A stretch of DNA of 51,372 nucleotides from Eubacteriaceae bacterium (GCA_012522805.1 JAAYJS010000002.1:1-51372); one strand, 5' to 3'; shown: positions 36,884 to 46,106, counted from the first letter of the stretch. Made by a program: numbers and translations. The notes: a model not told the origin generated them from the sequence alone.

Positions 36884-36942
36884 AAAGCGTTTAAGATCTC
36901 CATGAGCATTAAAGTGCGTTTGAGGATCTTAAACGCTTTTTA
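36884..36942 (+). terminator. Terminator of rpiB
   Basis: AAAGCGTTTAAGATC (36884-36898) and GATCTTAAACGCTTT (36925-36939) form a perfect 15-bp stem with a 26-base loop and T-tract. Confidence 0.85.
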
Positions 36943-37121
36943 TGTTGGCTGAAAACCATTTTAACGAGTTGTTTCTGAACTGGTTTTGCTACGGTAGTGC
37001 GAGGCTCTCAATGTACATTGGGCCTCAATTGTGTTAAAATATACATAAATAGAGCTTTAAGTTCTCAATAGGATTTGTCGTCTCTTGTTGGTTGTAAGGA
37101 TAGAAATAAAAGAGGAAGATC

Positions 37122-37973
37122 ATGGAAAAAATACTTATTATTACGGATTCATGTTCCGATTTGGAAATAAAGGAAAACGATTCAAAACCTTTGCGAATCT
37201 TGCCTTTAACGATTAATTTCACCTATGGGAGTTACCGTGATCGAGTGGATATTTCTCCGGAAGAAGTTTACAAACAAATGGAACAAGAAATTCCAAAAAC
37301 CAGTATTCCCGGTCCTCAAGTTTTAAAGAACATGTTATACCAAGCTGTAGAAGAAGGATTTACACACGTTGTGGCTATTACGGTATCTACGGGCTTAAGT
37401 GGAACCAACAGCATGTTTGAAACCGTGGCAAAGGATTATCAAAACTTAACCATAGCGGTAATCAATTCATTAAATATCGCTTGTGGCATTGGTTTCTTAG
37501 CGGTTTATGCGGTGAATCTAGTGCTTGAAGGTTTCAGTTTCGATGAAATTGTAAAAAAAGTTGAAAACAGAGTACCCTATTCCAAGGCATATTTTAGCTT
37601 AGGCACTTTAAAATACCTCAGAGAAGGTGGACGTATCGGCAAAGTATCGGGCTATGTTGGCGATTTGCTGAAAATCAAACCCATTATTTCCTGCGATGAA
37701 GAGGGTATCTATTACTCCGTTGCTAAAGTAAGAGGTCGTAAAAAAAGCATGCGCAAAATAATCGACCTTGTTCGTGAAGGTTTAGCAGGCGCGAAGCGCT
37801 ATTATCTGACCATCTCCCACGGTTCTGCATATGAAGAAGCTGTGGAAATAAAAAATGCGATGATGGACTTGGTAGAAGGCGCAGAAAACTTTAGCTTTGG
37901 GCAAATATCTCCCGTGCTGGGCGTCCATACCGGACCGGGTTTAATCGGCGTTGGATTTTTGAAAAATTCATAA
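37122..37973 (+). CDS. DegV family fatty-acid-binding protein
   Basis: The 283-residue protein has the DegV fold: IITDSCSDLE at the start, TSIPGPQVL and ITVSTGLSGTNSMFE near residues 60-105, LKYLREGGRIGKVSGYVG near 160-180 and the closing HTGPGLIGVGF. DegV/FakB proteins bind long-chain fatty acids and present them to the kinase FakA, which is not in this window. GAGGAAG precedes the ATG. It has its own terminator and no obvious partner. Confidence 0.9.
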   Translation: MEKILIITDSCSDLEIKENDSKPLRILPLTINFTYGSYRDRVDISPEEVYKQMEQEIPKTSIPGPQVLKNMLYQAVEEGFTHVVAITVSTGLSGTNSMFETVAKDYQNLTIAVINSLNIACGIGFLAVYAVNLVLEGFSFDEIVKKVENRVPYSKAYFSLGTLKYLREGGRIGKVSGYVGDLLKIKPIISCDEEGIYYSVAKVRGRKKSMRKIIDLVREGLAGAKRYYLTISHGSAYEEAVEIKNAMMDLVEGAENFSFGQISPVLGVHTGPGLIGVGFLKNS

Positions 37974-37984
37974 AGATGAGACTC

Positions 37985-38030
37985 AAATGACTTGAGGGCC
38001 AAGCATGGCTTGAACCTCAAGTCATTTTTA
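37985..38030 (+). terminator. Terminator of the DegV gene
   Basis: AAATGACTTGAGG (37985-37997) and CCTCAAGTCATTT (38015-38027) form a 13-bp stem ending in T residues. Confidence 0.85.
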
Positions 38031-38169
38031 TATGTAAAATGGTCTGGACGTCGTGTTAATAGACTGTATGCTTCAAAGAAACACCTAAGATTGGTTAAAA
38101 AATCATAAATACAAGATACTTTTCAAGTAAAGATATAGTACAATGACAATAGGGAAGGAGATCTACAAC

Positions 38170-38865
38170 ATGTTCCAACCAATACGTAAAAAGAAATCCG
38201 ATCGTCCAACGCGTTATTATGAAATCATCATTCAAAAGATCAACGATATGATCCTCAAGGGCACATTACAAGACGGCGACAAACTACCGTCCGAAAGAGA
38301 ATTGGCTGAAATGTTTCGCACCAGCAGAGTGCCCGTTAGGGAAGCAATAAAAATTTTAGAGTTTTTAGGCATTGTTGAAATCATCGATGGCGAAGGGACT
38401 TTTATCTCCAGTATCGAAATACCATCTTTGATGGATAAAATATTTTTTGGTTTTAAAATAGATGACCAAACACTGCCCGAGCTTTTTGAAATCAGAGTTC
38501 TGCTGGAAGGCTACGCAGCCGGGCGTGCTGCCAAGCGTCGGAGTGAAGCGGATCTTAACATGTTAAAACAATCGATTGAAGACATGACCAATGCTCAATT
38601 GTATACCGATGATCTCCTGCAAGCATCCAAAGACTTTCACAATACAGTTGTGAGGGCCGCACAGAATAGCATTTTAAACGACATCTATCAATTTTTATCA
38701 GAATTGGTTGAAATGTCACGTCAAAAAACTTTGGTAGAACAAGGTCAGCTGAGCATTGCAATCAAATATCATCAAAAGATTTATGCCATGATCAAAGATC
38801 AGGATGAAGAAAAAGCAGAGAGCTTAATGCGAGAACACCTCATAGATCAAAACAATATTTTATAA
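38170..38865 (+). CDS. FadR-subfamily GntR transcriptional regulator
   Basis: The 231-residue protein has a GntR winged helix (YYEIIIQKINDMI, then GDKLPSERELAEMFRTSRVPVREAIKILE at residues 38-66) and an all-helical FCD effector domain. FCD metal-site residues are plausible around FEIRVLLEGYAAGRAA and FHNTVVRAAQN. Such regulators sense organic acids. The start at 38170 is chosen because GGAAGGAG lies nine bases upstream; the earlier in-frame ATG at 38143 lacks one. A GTATAC palindrome just downstream, before the LarC-like gene, is its likely binding site. Confidence 0.88.
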   Translation: MFQPIRKKKSDRPTRYYEIIIQKINDMILKGTLQDGDKLPSERELAEMFRTSRVPVREAIKILEFLGIVEIIDGEGTFISSIEIPSLMDKIFFGFKIDDQTLPELFEIRVLLEGYAAGRAAKRRSEADLNMLKQSIEDMTNAQLYTDDLLQASKDFHNTVVRAAQNSILNDIYQFLSELVEMSRQKTLVEQGQLSIAIKYHQKIYAMIKDQDEEKAESLMREHLIDQNNIL

Positions 38866-38897
38866 GGACGATCGATAATTGTTAGAAAAGATCGTCC
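38866..38897 (+). terminator. Hairpin after the GntR gene
   Basis: GGACGATC (38866-38873) and GATCGTCC (38890-38897) form a perfect 8-bp stem starting right at the stop codon. With little T-tract it may be a weak terminator. Confidence 0.5.
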
Positions 38898-38935
38898 GGT
38901 TTGAATGCACCAAAGCCGAAGGGGCAAAAGGAGTC

Positions 38936-38964
38936 TTGACAATGAAGTTATAAAATGTCATGAT
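38936..38964 (+). promoter_or_regulatory. Promoter of the LarC-like gene cluster
   Basis: TTGACA (38936-38941) and CATGAT (38959-38964) are 17 bases apart. The -10 is poor, and an operator overlaps the predicted start near 38971. Confidence 0.5.
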
Positions 38965-38973
38965 TAAGTTAGT

Positions 38974-38983
38974 TGGTATACCA
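38974..38983 (+). promoter_or_regulatory. GntR-type operator palindrome
   Basis: TGGTATACCA is a perfect 10-base palindrome with the GTATAC core common in FadR-subfamily sites. It sits at the predicted transcription start between the GntR gene and the LarC-like gene, a position suited to repression. Confidence 0.6.
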
Positions 38984-39024
38984 GTCATACAAGAAGAGTC
39001 ATAGCTGTGAGGAAGGAGGGTGAT

Positions 39025-39528
39025 TTGTTAGTACATTCAAAAGAGGGGATTTTATTTTTAATTCAGGTAGACCATTTAAGTGGAGAATGGATCGGTCAAG
39101 CCATTGATGTTTTTTACAAAGCAGGCGCCTCCAACGTGCAGGTGGTTTCGGCTATCACAAAGAAAAACAGACCGTCATACATGGTATACATCGATTGCAA
39201 AGCTGAATACAGCGAAGCGATTGAAGCCTTAATTCCCATGGAACTCAATACCGGAGGGTGGCATCGCATAGAAACGGAACATCGTTTTTTACATAACCAA
39301 ATCATTCACAACAAATTGATCATTCAAAGTGAAAACGATTACCTAGAATTCATAGTCGAAGGCAAACGTTTTGAAAGCGGCAGTATGAGACCGGAACATG
39401 ACAACGTGATCGCATTAAAAGATGAAATTGCGGAGAGATTTGCAATTCACAAATCTTATGGCGAAGTGTACCAAATGGCTATGACAACCCTGCAGAGCAA
39501 TCAAGACAGTATTCGGATAATGCTATGA
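39025..39528 (+). CDS. Stand-alone LarC C-terminal-domain protein (nickel-pincer cofactor nickel insertion)
   Basis: The roughly 167-residue protein matches the C-terminal domain of LarC (DUF111/LarC2). Visible are the FLIQVDHLSGEWIGQAIDVFYKAGA start that parallels NIDDMTGE in LarC, KKNRPSYMVYIDC and the MRPEHDNVIALKDEIAERF region, then YGEVYQMAMTTL. LarC inserts nickel into the pincer cofactor of LarA enzymes; the N-terminal LarC1 domain is missing here. TTG 39025 is chosen because GGAAGGAGGG lies directly before it; an in-frame GTG at 39007 would place that motif inside the gene. It heads a cluster with an unknown protein at 39556. Confidence 0.68.
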   Translation: MLVHSKEGILFLIQVDHLSGEWIGQAIDVFYKAGASNVQVVSAITKKNRPSYMVYIDCKAEYSEAIEALIPMELNTGGWHRIETEHRFLHNQIIHNKLIIQSENDYLEFIVEGKRFESGSMRPEHDNVIALKDEIAERFAIHKSYGEVYQMAMTTLQSNQDSIRIML

Positions 39529-39555
39529 AAGGTTATCCAGAACAATGAGAACAAT

Positions 39556-41344
39556 ATGAATATTGATGAAAAAAGTAAAGTGATTTCTTCAGTAGAAATC
39601 GCATCGGTTTCCAACATTTCCAATTTAACCAACGATCGTATCGAAGCCTTAGCCGGTGGTCACGGTATGGTGAACATGGCCATCCATACAGTGGTCAACG
39701 TAATTACCGACGAACTGCTGAAAGGGGAAAGCCTTTCTATCGAGTTTGCAGATGTCAGACGCTTACCTGTAGAAGATATCATGGAAAAGGCAATCAATGT
39801 TGCAAAAAAATCCGGAGCGGATGCCGCCAACGCTGCATTGATCACCGCTTGCATCATGTACTTGGCCGGTTCCGCCGCACAAGTCGGCATCCCGGCAGGC
39901 AACAGAAAACTCGGTGCAACGGCGAGAATGCTGGCAGGTGTCGACAGAGCAGGCGTAGCCGCGATTCCCACAGCTAAAATGAACAATAAAATTTCCGGAT
40001 TTCCGGCAGTGTTGGCTATCAATCAAGCGATGATGGAGGGCAAATTATCTTCCCATTGTGGTAGAAGCATTCCGATGAATGTTGGTGGCGGACCGCTTTA
40101 TGGTCACAGTGCATTGGGTGAAGACCATATTTGGCCGGAACTTGCTACAAATGGTGCACGCATTGGTACACAGGCAATGCTGGATGCTATGGCAGGGGCA
40201 GTGATCAGCCCGCATCCCTTTACAGCTGCTGTACTCGGTGCTGCCGCTATTTTGGAAATCATCCACCCCGATGCGGAAGTTCCGGAAGCAGCCGGCACTT
40301 ACGGAAGCATCACCTCCGCATACTTAGTAGGAAAAGAAGCGGTTAAAACCGCAGGCTTACCGGAGCAATTGCATTTTAAAGTAACCGGAGAAGCAGTAGA
40401 CACAGCCCAATTAGTGGGAGATGTCGGCTTAATCCTCAAAGATATCGGTGCCCCAACAGTGATCGGTATGATGGCCTTTGATGAAATCTTTTCTGCATTC
40501 CAAGAAGGAATCGCAGGATTTTCCGGTGGACCGGTCAACCCCCCCCCTTGGACATATCGGAGCCTATGCCGTAATCGGAATGAAAACTTTGTTGAAAAAT
40601 GAAGGTGATGTCGCTAAAACTATGGATCAGATCGTAGAAGAACGCAAATCCATATCCTTAGATCCGGAAGTGGCACTATTGAGCATCAATACGATTTGTC
40701 GCAAAGCCAATGAGCTGTACAGGGGGTCTGTCACCAACATGCTCATCGATGCAACCGAACCGGCTCGTGCTTTAGCGGTTCATAGAAGAGCGGAATACGC
40801 CTATGATCAATTAAAGGCCGGTGCTTCTTTGGAAGAAGTCGTCAAGTACTTTGATCAGGAACGTATTGAACGAGCTGAAAGTTATGCGGGCAAATTATTC
40901 TCCGCCATGACCGGCGAAGACGTAACAGTCAAAATAAGAAAACTGGAAGGGGGCGCTAGAAGAGAATCCAAATTGGCCCACAAGTATTGGTCCTTCGATC
41001 CAAACATCGACTTAACCGTCACCATGGGGGACAGTGTAGCAGAAATGGACGGATTCGTCCACGATATCGTTGTCAAAGCAACTCTGAAGGGTGAGTGTGA
41101 AGACGTCGCTTGGGCAATCCCATTTGCAGCAGCGGTGGTCAGCGAATTGGCTCTCAATGCCTGCAGCTCTTTAAATATGGTTGTACCCGCCGGCGTTGCT
41201 TCCGTTTTGAAACTGGGCACGCCCAAAGAAGTAGCAAATATCGTAGAAAATGCCGCTTTCTTATCCAGAGCCATACCCGGTGGTAAAGTCTCTTGTGAAA
41301 GAGTCGGTAATTTAGCACTACGTATTGCGAGTTATGAAGAATAA
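39556..41344 (+). CDS. Large conserved-looking protein of unknown function, frameshifted at a C9 tract
   Basis: Two overlapping frames (39556 to about 40547, and about 40540 to 41344) join into one protein of about 595 residues if one C is removed from the run of nine C at 40539-40547. The joined sequence reads smoothly through GGPVNPPLGHIGAYAV. I do not recognise the family. The first half is Ala/Gly-rich and helical with GGHGMVNMAIHTVV, GIPAGNRKLGATARMLAG and GGGPLYGHSALGEDHIWPEL; the second half has HIGAYAVIGMKTLL and VVPAGVASVLKLG. It follows the LarC-like gene by 27 bases and has a weak ribosome-binding site. The shift may be a sequencing error, a true mutation or a phase-variable switch. 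Confidence 0.6.
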
Positions 41345-41754
41345 AGGGTCGATTTATCGATTCTTCTCAAAAGCAACAGTTCGTGAGAACATCGAAAATT
41401 AAATAAAGGCTTGTAGAGTCGACACCTGTGCTTTTGATAGCCTGACGTTCAAATATATTGTTGAGAACGTCAGGCTTTTTTAATTTTTTGAAGTAAGAGT
41501 CCTTTGGATTTATACCAACCTTAAAACAGATGGAAAACATTGAACTGGAATAAAGTTTTGTGGTGCTTGATTTTTAAATTAAACAATAGGTATTTATTAC
41601 AACATCAAAAGAATTCTTAAACGTTCATGATGACCGTCGGCTAAAACAGGCAGAAAACACTTCAAAATGGATAAAATATAGACATGCTGTATAGGGCATG
41701 TTAAAATAATAACGAAGAGGCTGGAAATAATTGAGTAAAAAGAGAGGGAAAAAA
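41345..41754. other. Intergenic region with repeats before the oxidoreductase gene
   Basis: No gene is seen in about 410 bases. It contains the terminator at 41439-41481, an imperfect direct repeat beginning at 41521 and 41641 (15 of the first 20 bases match, 120 bases apart) and a small inverted repeat ACATGC/GCATGT near 41682-41701, shortly before the next gene. Confidence 0.5.
41439..41481 (+). terminator. Terminator after the unknown protein
   Basis: AGCCTGACGTTC (41439-41450) and GAACGTCAGGCT (41465-41476) form a perfect 12-bp stem with a T-tract. Confidence 0.9.
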
Positions 41755-43671
41755 ATGCTGAAAAATCTATTTAGTCCATTTAAAATTAAAGGGAAAACAC
41801 TCAAAAATCGTACAGTTGTGCCGCCGATGGTCAGTAACTATGCCAACAGAGACGGCACTTGCAGCGAAATGTTTACGGCTTACCACGAAGCTCGAGCCAA
41901 GGGGGGCTTTGGCATGATCATCACCGAAGACTTTGCAGTTTCGCCTTCGGCAAGGGGTTTTCGATATCTACCGGGTTTGTGGGAAGACAGTCAGATTCCG
42001 GGTTATGCGAAATTTACTGAGAAAATTCATCAGCACGATGCATTGGTCATCGCTCAAATTTACCATGCAGGTAGGCAAAGCTCTGAATATGCCATTGAAC
42101 AACAAGTAATGTCTGCCTCCGCACTACCATGTCCCTTAGGTTGTGAAATGCCCTTGGAATTGACAATCGAAGAGATCCGAAAAATTGTACAAGATTTTGC
42201 GAACACAGCCATGCGCGCTGAAAAAGCAGGTTTTGACGGCGTAGAAATTCACGGTGCCCACGGCTACTTGATTTCTCAATTCATGTCCTCCTACACCAAT
42301 AAGAGAACAGATGAATACGGTGGACCAATACAAAACAGAGTGCGCTTTGCCGTTGAAATTATTTCAGAAGTTAAAAAGAAAGTCAGTTCGGACTTTATCG
42401 TAGGCTATCGGATTTCTTCGGATTACTATGTACCAGGAGGGTTGAATATCAACGATACCAAGGCGATACTCCCGTATTTGGAAAGCGCAGGCATAGATTA
42501 TATTCACGTCAGCGCCGGTGTCTACCGCTCCTTTAATGAGATCATTCCCTCCATGTACATACCCCATGGTTGGAATGTGGACGGTGCCGCAGAAGTCAAG
42601 AAAATCACAGAGCTACCGGTCATTGCGGTGGGGCGCATTAACGATCCGCGCATAGCCGAACAGGTGATCGCCTCGGGTAAGGTGGACCTCGTTTCATTTG
42701 GAAGACAGTCCTTAGCGGACCCGGAGACACCCAACAAAGCAAAAGCCGGAAATTTTGATGATATGCGACTCTGCATTGCCTGTCATCACGGTTGCGTCGG
42801 ACCTTTGTTACAGCACGAACCTATTGGCTGCATCTTAAACCCATACACCGGTCATGAATTTGAATATTCCGTTGTTCAGACGGATCAACCCAAAAAAGTT
42901 GTCGTGATCGGTTCCGGGCCGGCAGGTCTACAAGCTGCCATCACAGCTGCAGAGAGTGGACACCAAGTAGAAGTTTATGAAAAAGACCGATGGGCAGGGG
43001 GGCAATTCCGCCTTGGCGCTGTACCACCTGCAAAAGGAGAGATCATTGATTTCATTGTATGGCAATTGCATCAATTAGAGAAACTCAACGTGCCTGTAAA
43101 GTTTAATACCGAAGTCACAAAAAAATTGATCGACGATTTGAAACCGGATGTGGTTGTCGCTGCAACAGGCGCTACACCCATCAATCCGGAAATCATCGGT
43201 GTCGGCAGAGAAAATGTTGTCTGTTCCCACGACGTTCTCGCCGGTAAAGCCCAAGTGGGCCCTCGTGTTGTCGTGATCGGTGGGGGAACCGTAGGTAGTG
43301 AAACCGCCTACCATCTCGCATCCAACTTAAAATCTGTCACTTTGGTGGAACTCCAGGATGATATCGCCACTGACGAAGCCATTGCACCCCGTTGGTTGTT
43401 GTTGGACAACTTGGAGCAGTATAAAGTGAGGGTTTGTACGGAAACAACTGTAGCGGAAATCAAAGAGAACTCTGTCGTCTTAAAAGGTAAAGTTGAAGAG
43501 GAAATCCCGGTGGATACGGTCGTCATTTCTGTTGGAGCACAGCCCAATCGAACACTTGCCGACTCCTTAAAAGAAGCCGGATACGATGTGCGTATTGTAG
43601 GAGATGCCGTAGAGGTAGGCCTAGCCGGCGAAGCTATAAAAGCCGGTTTCCATTTAGGACGTTCTCTATAA
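41755..43671 (+). CDS. FMN/4Fe-4S/FAD oxidoreductase of the 2,4-dienoyl-CoA reductase (OYE) type
   Basis: The 638-residue protein has an N-terminal old-yellow-enzyme TIM barrel for FMN (residues about 1-330, with GVEIHGAHGYLISQF around 162-176). A 4Fe-4S site follows at Cys340, Cys343, Cys347 and Cys359, then a flavin domain with VVVIGSGPAGLQAA and an NAD-binding insert with VVVIGGGTVGSETAYHLA. This is the FadH/TMADH/BaiCD architecture, which reduces C=C bonds in enoates or related compounds with NAD(P)H. ATG 41755 is chosen because AGAGAGGG precedes it. It has its own terminator. The substrate is unknown. Confidence 0.88.
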   Translation: MLKNLFSPFKIKGKTLKNRTVVPPMVSNYANRDGTCSEMFTAYHEARAKGGFGMIITEDFAVSPSARGFRYLPGLWEDSQIPGYAKFTEKIHQHDALVIAQIYHAGRQSSEYAIEQQVMSASALPCPLGCEMPLELTIEEIRKIVQDFANTAMRAEKAGFDGVEIHGAHGYLISQFMSSYTNKRTDEYGGPIQNRVRFAVEIISEVKKKVSSDFIVGYRISSDYYVPGGLNINDTKAILPYLESAGIDYIHVSAGVYRSFNEIIPSMYIPHGWNVDGAAEVKKITELPVIAVGRINDPRIAEQVIASGKVDLVSFGRQSLADPETPNKAKAGNFDDMRLCIACHHGCVGPLLQHEPIGCILNPYTGHEFEYSVVQTDQPKKVVVIGSGPAGLQAAITAAESGHQVEVYEKDRWAGGQFRLGAVPPAKGEIIDFIVWQLHQLEKLNVPVKFNTEVTKKLIDDLKPDVVVAATGATPINPEIIGVGRENVVCSHDVLAGKAQVGPRVVVIGGGTVGSETAYHLASNLKSVTLVELQDDIATDEAIAPRWLLLDNLEQYKVRVCTETTVAEIKENSVVLKGKVEEEIPVDTVVISVGAQPNRTLADSLKEAGYDVRIVGDAVEVGLAGEAIKAGFHLGRSL

Positions 43672-43698
43672 GCTTTTTCATTGATGAATTGAATGACT

Positions 43699-43735
43699 AA
43701 AAAGCGGTTTTCATCCGGATGAAAACCGCTTTTTT
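43699..43735. terminator. Perfect 36-base palindromic terminator
   Basis: The arms 43699-43716 and 43717-43734 are exact reverse complements, begin with AAAAAGCGG and end with CCGCTTTTT. It is symmetrical and can act in both directions. Confidence 0.9.
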
Positions 43736-43855
43736 ACTGTAAGCTTTGCAAAATATTGAGAACAACGTGTTTTTTTGCTGCAGTTGGGGTATACTGAGTG
43801 CAACAAAAACATTACGTTCTTCATACTCTTGTTTGAATGAATTTGGAGGAAATCT

Positions 43856-45127
43856 ATGACAAAAAAAGATACGATTTGTGTGCAGGGTAGTTACCAACCT
43901 AATAGTGGGGATCCGAGGGTATTGCCTTTAGTTCAAAGTACAACTTATTATTACGAGACCCCCGAAGAAATGGCACATTTATTTGATCACCCGAAAGATG
44001 GGCACATCTATAGCAGAATTTCCAATCCCACCGTTGCAGAGATGGAGTCTAAAATAACCTTATTGGAGGGCGGCGTCGCTGCGATGGCTTGCGCATCCGG
44101 TATGTCGGCGATTACCTTGGCGGTACTGACTCTGGCTACCAAAGGAGATAACTTTATCACCACTTCTCAAATTTATGGCGGAACCTATAATTTGTTTAAA
44201 GTGACCCTGCCTAAAATGGGAATCGAAGTGCGTTTTGTAGACTCCGATGCATCTGAAGAGGAAATAGAAGCCCAAATAGATGATCGAACCAAGTTCATTT
44301 TTGGAGAGATCATAGCCAACCCGGCGATGACGGTGTTTAACTTTGAAAAATTTTCTAAGATATGTCAAAAATATCAAATGGTGTTGATGATCGACAACAC
44401 ATTGGCGACGCCAATTTTATGTAGACCTTTCGAATACGGCGCCAACGTCATTGTACACTCCACAACCAAATACATGGACGGCCATGCCGGATCCGTGGGT
44501 GGTGTCGTTGTAGACGGCGGCAACTTCGATTACGATCAAAACAAACGGTACGCAGATTTCTATACGCCCGACGACAGTTACCACGGTTTAACTTATGTTG
44601 ATGAGGGCGGATCTGCCGCTTTTGCACTGAAAGCCAGAATGCAATTTATGAGAGATATCGGAGCGAACATTTCTCCTTTTAACGCGTATTTGACCAATTT
44701 AGGAATGGAAACCTTACATCTGAGAATGCAACGCCATTCGGAAAATGCACAAGGACTGGCAGAAGCTTTACAAAAACATCCCATGGTCGACTGGGTGTCC
44801 TATCCCGGACTTCCGGGAAATGCCAACGAAGCCAATGCGAAACGCTATCTCAGCGGCGGTTATTCCGGTATGTTGACCTTTGGAATTAAAGGTGGTCGAG
44901 AAAAGGCAGCGGCCTTGATCAAAGAGTTGAAAATATTTAAACAAGTTACCCATATCGCGGATGTCCGCAGTTGCTTATTACACCCTGCCACCACCACCCA
45001 CAGACAACTATCCAACGAGGATTTAGAGGCTTGCGGAATACCGGAAAATCTGATTCGCCTTTCTGTAGGGATCGAAGCCTTGGAGGATTTAACCGAAGAC
45101 TTAATCGGCGCACTGGATAAGATTTAA
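43856..45127 (+). CDS. metY: O-acetylhomoserine sulfhydrylase / Cys-Met metabolism PLP enzyme
   Basis: The 423-residue protein has the Cys/Met-metabolism PLP fold, with predicted Schiff-base Lys205 in HSTTKYMDGH, an upstream PLP-ring region and the C-terminal HPATTTHRQLS and IRLSVGIE phrases. Length and the long central segment with TPDDSYHGLTY fit MetY, which makes homocysteine from O-acetylhomoserine and sulfide. Methionine gamma-lyase is the main alternative, since both share these motifs. GGAGG precedes its ATG, 120 bases after a symmetrical terminator, so it is a separate unit. Confidence 0.85.
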   Translation: MTKKDTICVQGSYQPNSGDPRVLPLVQSTTYYYETPEEMAHLFDHPKDGHIYSRISNPTVAEMESKITLLEGGVAAMACASGMSAITLAVLTLATKGDNFITTSQIYGGTYNLFKVTLPKMGIEVRFVDSDASEEEIEAQIDDRTKFIFGEIIANPAMTVFNFEKFSKICQKYQMVLMIDNTLATPILCRPFEYGANVIVHSTTKYMDGHAGSVGGVVVDGGNFDYDQNKRYADFYTPDDSYHGLTYVDEGGSAAFALKARMQFMRDIGANISPFNAYLTNLGMETLHLRMQRHSENAQGLAEALQKHPMVDWVSYPGLPGNANEANAKRYLSGGYSGMLTFGIKGGREKAAALIKELKIFKQVTHIADVRSCLLHPATTTHRQLSNEDLEACGIPENLIRLSVGIEALEDLTEDLIGALDKI

Positions 45128-45190
45128 AAATTTTGAAGTGTCGTATTAAAAAAACAATGCTGTACAAAGATTGGATAAAATAAATTACAG

Positions 45191-45219
45191 TTGACAAATG
45201 GATGGGAGCATTCTATAAT
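45191..45219 (+). promoter_or_regulatory. Promoter of tRNA-Ala
   Basis: TTGACA (45191-45196) and TATAAT (45214-45219) match consensus with 17 bases between. The tRNA starts 14 bases downstream. Confidence 0.9.
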
Positions 45220-45233
45220 GATAGTTGTTTCCT

Positions 45234-45309
<76 letters not shown>

Positions 45310-45323
45310 TGAAAAAAATTATG

Positions 45324-45357
45324 AAAAGCTTGAAAAATATAGGTTTCAAGCTTTTTT
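45324..45357 (+). terminator. Terminator of tRNA-Ala
   Basis: AAAAGCTTGAAA (45324-45335) and TTTCAAGCTTTT (45344-45355) form a 12-bp stem with an 8-base loop and continuing T residues. Confidence 0.85.
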
Positions 45358-45788
45358 TAATGCCTTTCCTACCCTTATCTTTTTGAAAAATAGTTCATAA
45401 ATCGCTAGGCTCATTTTACGACAGCCTTAAAGGCGACCGTTATATTCAGCACAATATTTGCTGCTACAATCCACGATCACTTAACAGGTACGATATCTTT
45501 AAGAAATCAAAGTACAGTTGTTTGCGAAGCAGTCGACATTGAATTAGATTTAAGAATGAAAAACGTTGTGCGTGTTTTCACTGGTTGGGTGCGGTTTTGC
45601 AACTCATTCGGCAGTTTTTCACCTTATCCTAATACCAAATGTACAAAACAATTTTTGCTTGGTTGTTACATCATTGATGATTTCTCAGCAACACGGTTAC
45701 GATCCTTAGAAAATAACAGGATTGACTTGACAAAATTACCTAACACTATTAGTATATAAGAAAATTATAGAAAAGAAAGGTGTTTCAA
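45358..45788. other. Spacer between tRNA-Ala and the MarR-type gene
   Basis: A frame of about 115 codons without stops runs from about 45407 to 45759, but it has no good start, no ribosome-binding site and no recognisable motif. It may be chance or an old gene remnant. The only supported element is the promoter at 45727-45755. Confidence 0.35.
45727..45755 (+). promoter_or_regulatory. Promoter of the truncated MarR-type gene
   Basis: TTGACA (45727-45732) and TAGTAT (45750-45755) are 17 bases apart. The start codon lies about 35 bases after the -10. Confidence 0.7.
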
Positions 45789-46106
45789 TTGGATTATTCA
45801 ATTTTAGCAAAGACTCTTTTGGAAAATATGCATCTGATTCGCAGACACAGACCGGATAAAAGCATTCGTCAAGCAATCAAAGGTGAGATGTTTGTTTTGA
45901 GATATTTATCCAACCGTGAGGAGGATGTAGTGCCGGGCGATATCGGAAAAGTGATGAATGTCAGCTCAGCTCGAATAGCGCAAACTCTGAACAGCTTAGA
46001 AAAAAAAGGTTGGCTAACGAGGGAGATAGACGCCGAGGACCGCAGGAGAATTCTCGTGAAGTTGACCGCCGAAGGTAAAAAGCAAGCTGGATCTTATCAA
46101 GAGTAA
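45789..46106 (+). pseudogene. MarR-family regulator truncated at the transposon junction
   Basis: The 105-residue frame has a MarR winged helix (PGDIGKVMNVSSARIAQTLNSLEKKGWL and REIDAEDRRRILVKLTAEGK, given in parts). Full MarR proteins have about 35-50 more C-terminal residues forming the dimer helices. Here the match stops after AEGKKQAG and a stop follows within five codons. Foreign, more AT-rich sequence starts at this point, so the gene was probably cut by the Tn554-type insertion. TTG 45789 is chosen as the start because AAAGGTG lies just before it; GTG 45780 is the alternative. Confidence 0.7.

Noticed and set aside
40131-40346. Alternative-frame open stretches inside the unknown gene and across dnaK, dnaJ and the aldolase
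   Set aside because: These have no ribosome-binding sites and mirror the codon structure of the real genes on the other frames.
45407-45759. Long stop-free frame upstream of the MarR gene
   Set aside because: No start with a ribosome-binding site, no recognisable motif, and it overlaps a good promoter.
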